From Holtiella sp036655075 (GTDB lineage: Bacteria; Bacillota; Clostridia; Lachnospirales; Cellulosilyticaceae): a stretch of 5,715 nt of DNA. The stretch spans positions 1 to 5,715 of the forward strand of contig NZ_JAVVQU010000081.1 of NCBI RefSeq assembly GCF_036655075.1, read 5' to 3'. The position numbers and the translations under genes are program-made. The notes beneath the pieces were generated by a model, which had not been told where the DNA came from, ran no database searches, and was given only the letters and a program-made list of their open reading frames with translations. Numbering within the stretch: position 1 is the stretch's first letter; each line of letters opens with the position of its first letter. Below, in pieces: positions 5,266-5,715 of the stretch.

Positions 5266-5679
5266 ATGAATAAACTAAAAGTAGCGTTTGTATGTGTGCA
5301 CAATTCTTGTAGATCTCAAATGGCGGAAGCTTTAGGAAAACATTTGGCTTCAGATTTATTTGAAAGTTATTCAGCAGGTACAGAGCTTAGACCACAGATT
5401 AATCAAGATGCGGTAAGAATTATTAAGGCATTACACAATATCGATATGAATGAAACACATAAGAGTAAATTATTAAATGACATTCCAGAAGTAGATGTAG
5501 TCATTACAATGGGATGTAATGTAGCTTGTCCCTCATTACCATGTAAACATAGAGAAGATTGGGGACTTGAAGACCCGTCAGGAAAAGCAGACGAAGCATT
5601 TATTAAGACAGCTAGGCTTATTGAAGAAAAGGTGATTGACCTTAGCGAACGTATTCGTAAAGGTGAATTAATTAAATAG
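5266..5679 (+). CDS. arsC: ArsC-type arsenate reductase, low-molecular-weight protein tyrosine phosphatase fold
   Basis: This 137-residue cytoplasmic protein probably reduces arsenate to arsenite. The N-terminal P-loop VCVHNSCRSQMAEA (9-22) has the CX5R catalytic motif (C10, R16), with C15 also present as in the Staphylococcus aureus pI258 ArsC. SAGTE (36-40) and WGLEDPSGK (99-107) follow; Asp103-Pro104 matches the catalytic acid region. The redox segment ITMGCNVACPSLPC carries C84, C88 and C93. In pI258 ArsC the shuttle cysteines are C82 and C89 (seven apart), whereas here C84 and C88 are four apart, a spacing I recall from MGCxxxCP-type homologues. The enzyme is therefore probably disulfide-cycling, but its reductant (thioredoxin or glutathione/glutaredoxin) cannot be read from sequence. 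The ArsR and GshF neighbours favour arsenate reduction over a true tyrosine phosphatase, and the extra cysteines support that. Confidence 0.87.
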   Translation: MNKLKVAFVCVHNSCRSQMAEALGKHLASDLFESYSAGTELRPQINQDAVRIIKALHNIDMNETHKSKLLNDIPEVDVVITMGCNVACPSLPCKHREDWGLEDPSGKADEAFIKTARLIEEKVIDLSERIRKGELIK

Positions 5680-5715
5680 TATTGTCTAAAATGTGCCTAC
5701 AATGAGATATTTTCA
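5680..5715. other. Short downstream flank, nothing recognised
   Basis: The last 36 bases are AT-rich and contain no ribosome binding site, complete hairpin terminator or supportable coding start. Whether the operon continues beyond arsC cannot be judged from this window. Confidence 0.6.

Noticed and set aside
5681..5703. ATTGT...ACAAT repeat after arsC as a terminator
   Set aside because: Only five A/T-rich pairs, with a 13-base loop and no U-tract.

Overview
The window is AT-rich with strong purine-rich Shine-Dalgarno sites, many AGA/AGG arginine codons and UAA/UAG stops. Together with the protein families present, this points to a low-GC Gram-positive bacterium, most likely an anaerobic Clostridia/Lachnospirales-type Firmicute. 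The taxonomic placement is inference; there is no rRNA or other marker gene. All genes lie on the + strand, no gene-free stretch exceeds about 200 bases, and I saw no mobile element, CRISPR array or tRNA.

Layout. Bases 1-960 hold the C-terminal about 70% of a MATE-family multidrug/drug-Na+ antiporter whose N-terminus lies outside the window. A 130-base gap with two inverted repeats follows. Bases 1091-1369 encode a 92-residue ArsR/SmtB-type repressor with a CxC metalloid-binding box (C33, C35). Its stop codon lies inside a perfect 13-bp terminator-like hairpin (1362-1391). Bases 1392-1570 form a palindrome-rich control region: a consensus TTGACA -35 box, an 8-bp inverted repeat around it, a 20-bp palindrome just downstream, an orphan Shine-Dalgarno-like purine block and a 12-bp palindrome. 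This region leads into a second, complete MATE transporter gene (1571-2911). That gene overlaps the start of gshF (2883-5183), the fused gamma-glutamylcysteine ligase/glutathione synthetase, by 29 bases. After 82 bases comes an ArsC-type arsenate reductase of the low-molecular-weight tyrosine phosphatase fold (5266-5679).

How the genes may work together. An ArsR-like sensor, a glutathione-making enzyme, an arsenate reductase and an exporter of a family not normally linked to arsenic sit in one co-oriented block. The simplest reading is a thiol-based arsenic/metalloid detoxification unit. ArsC would reduce As(V) to As(III), GshF would make glutathione to complex As(III) and perhaps to recycle ArsC, and the MATE protein would export the product in place of ArsB or Acr3, neither of which is visible here. 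The gene assignments rest on clear motifs. The joint function, and especially the MATE substrate, is inference from neighbourhood. The upstream partial MATE gene appears to belong to a separate transcription unit.
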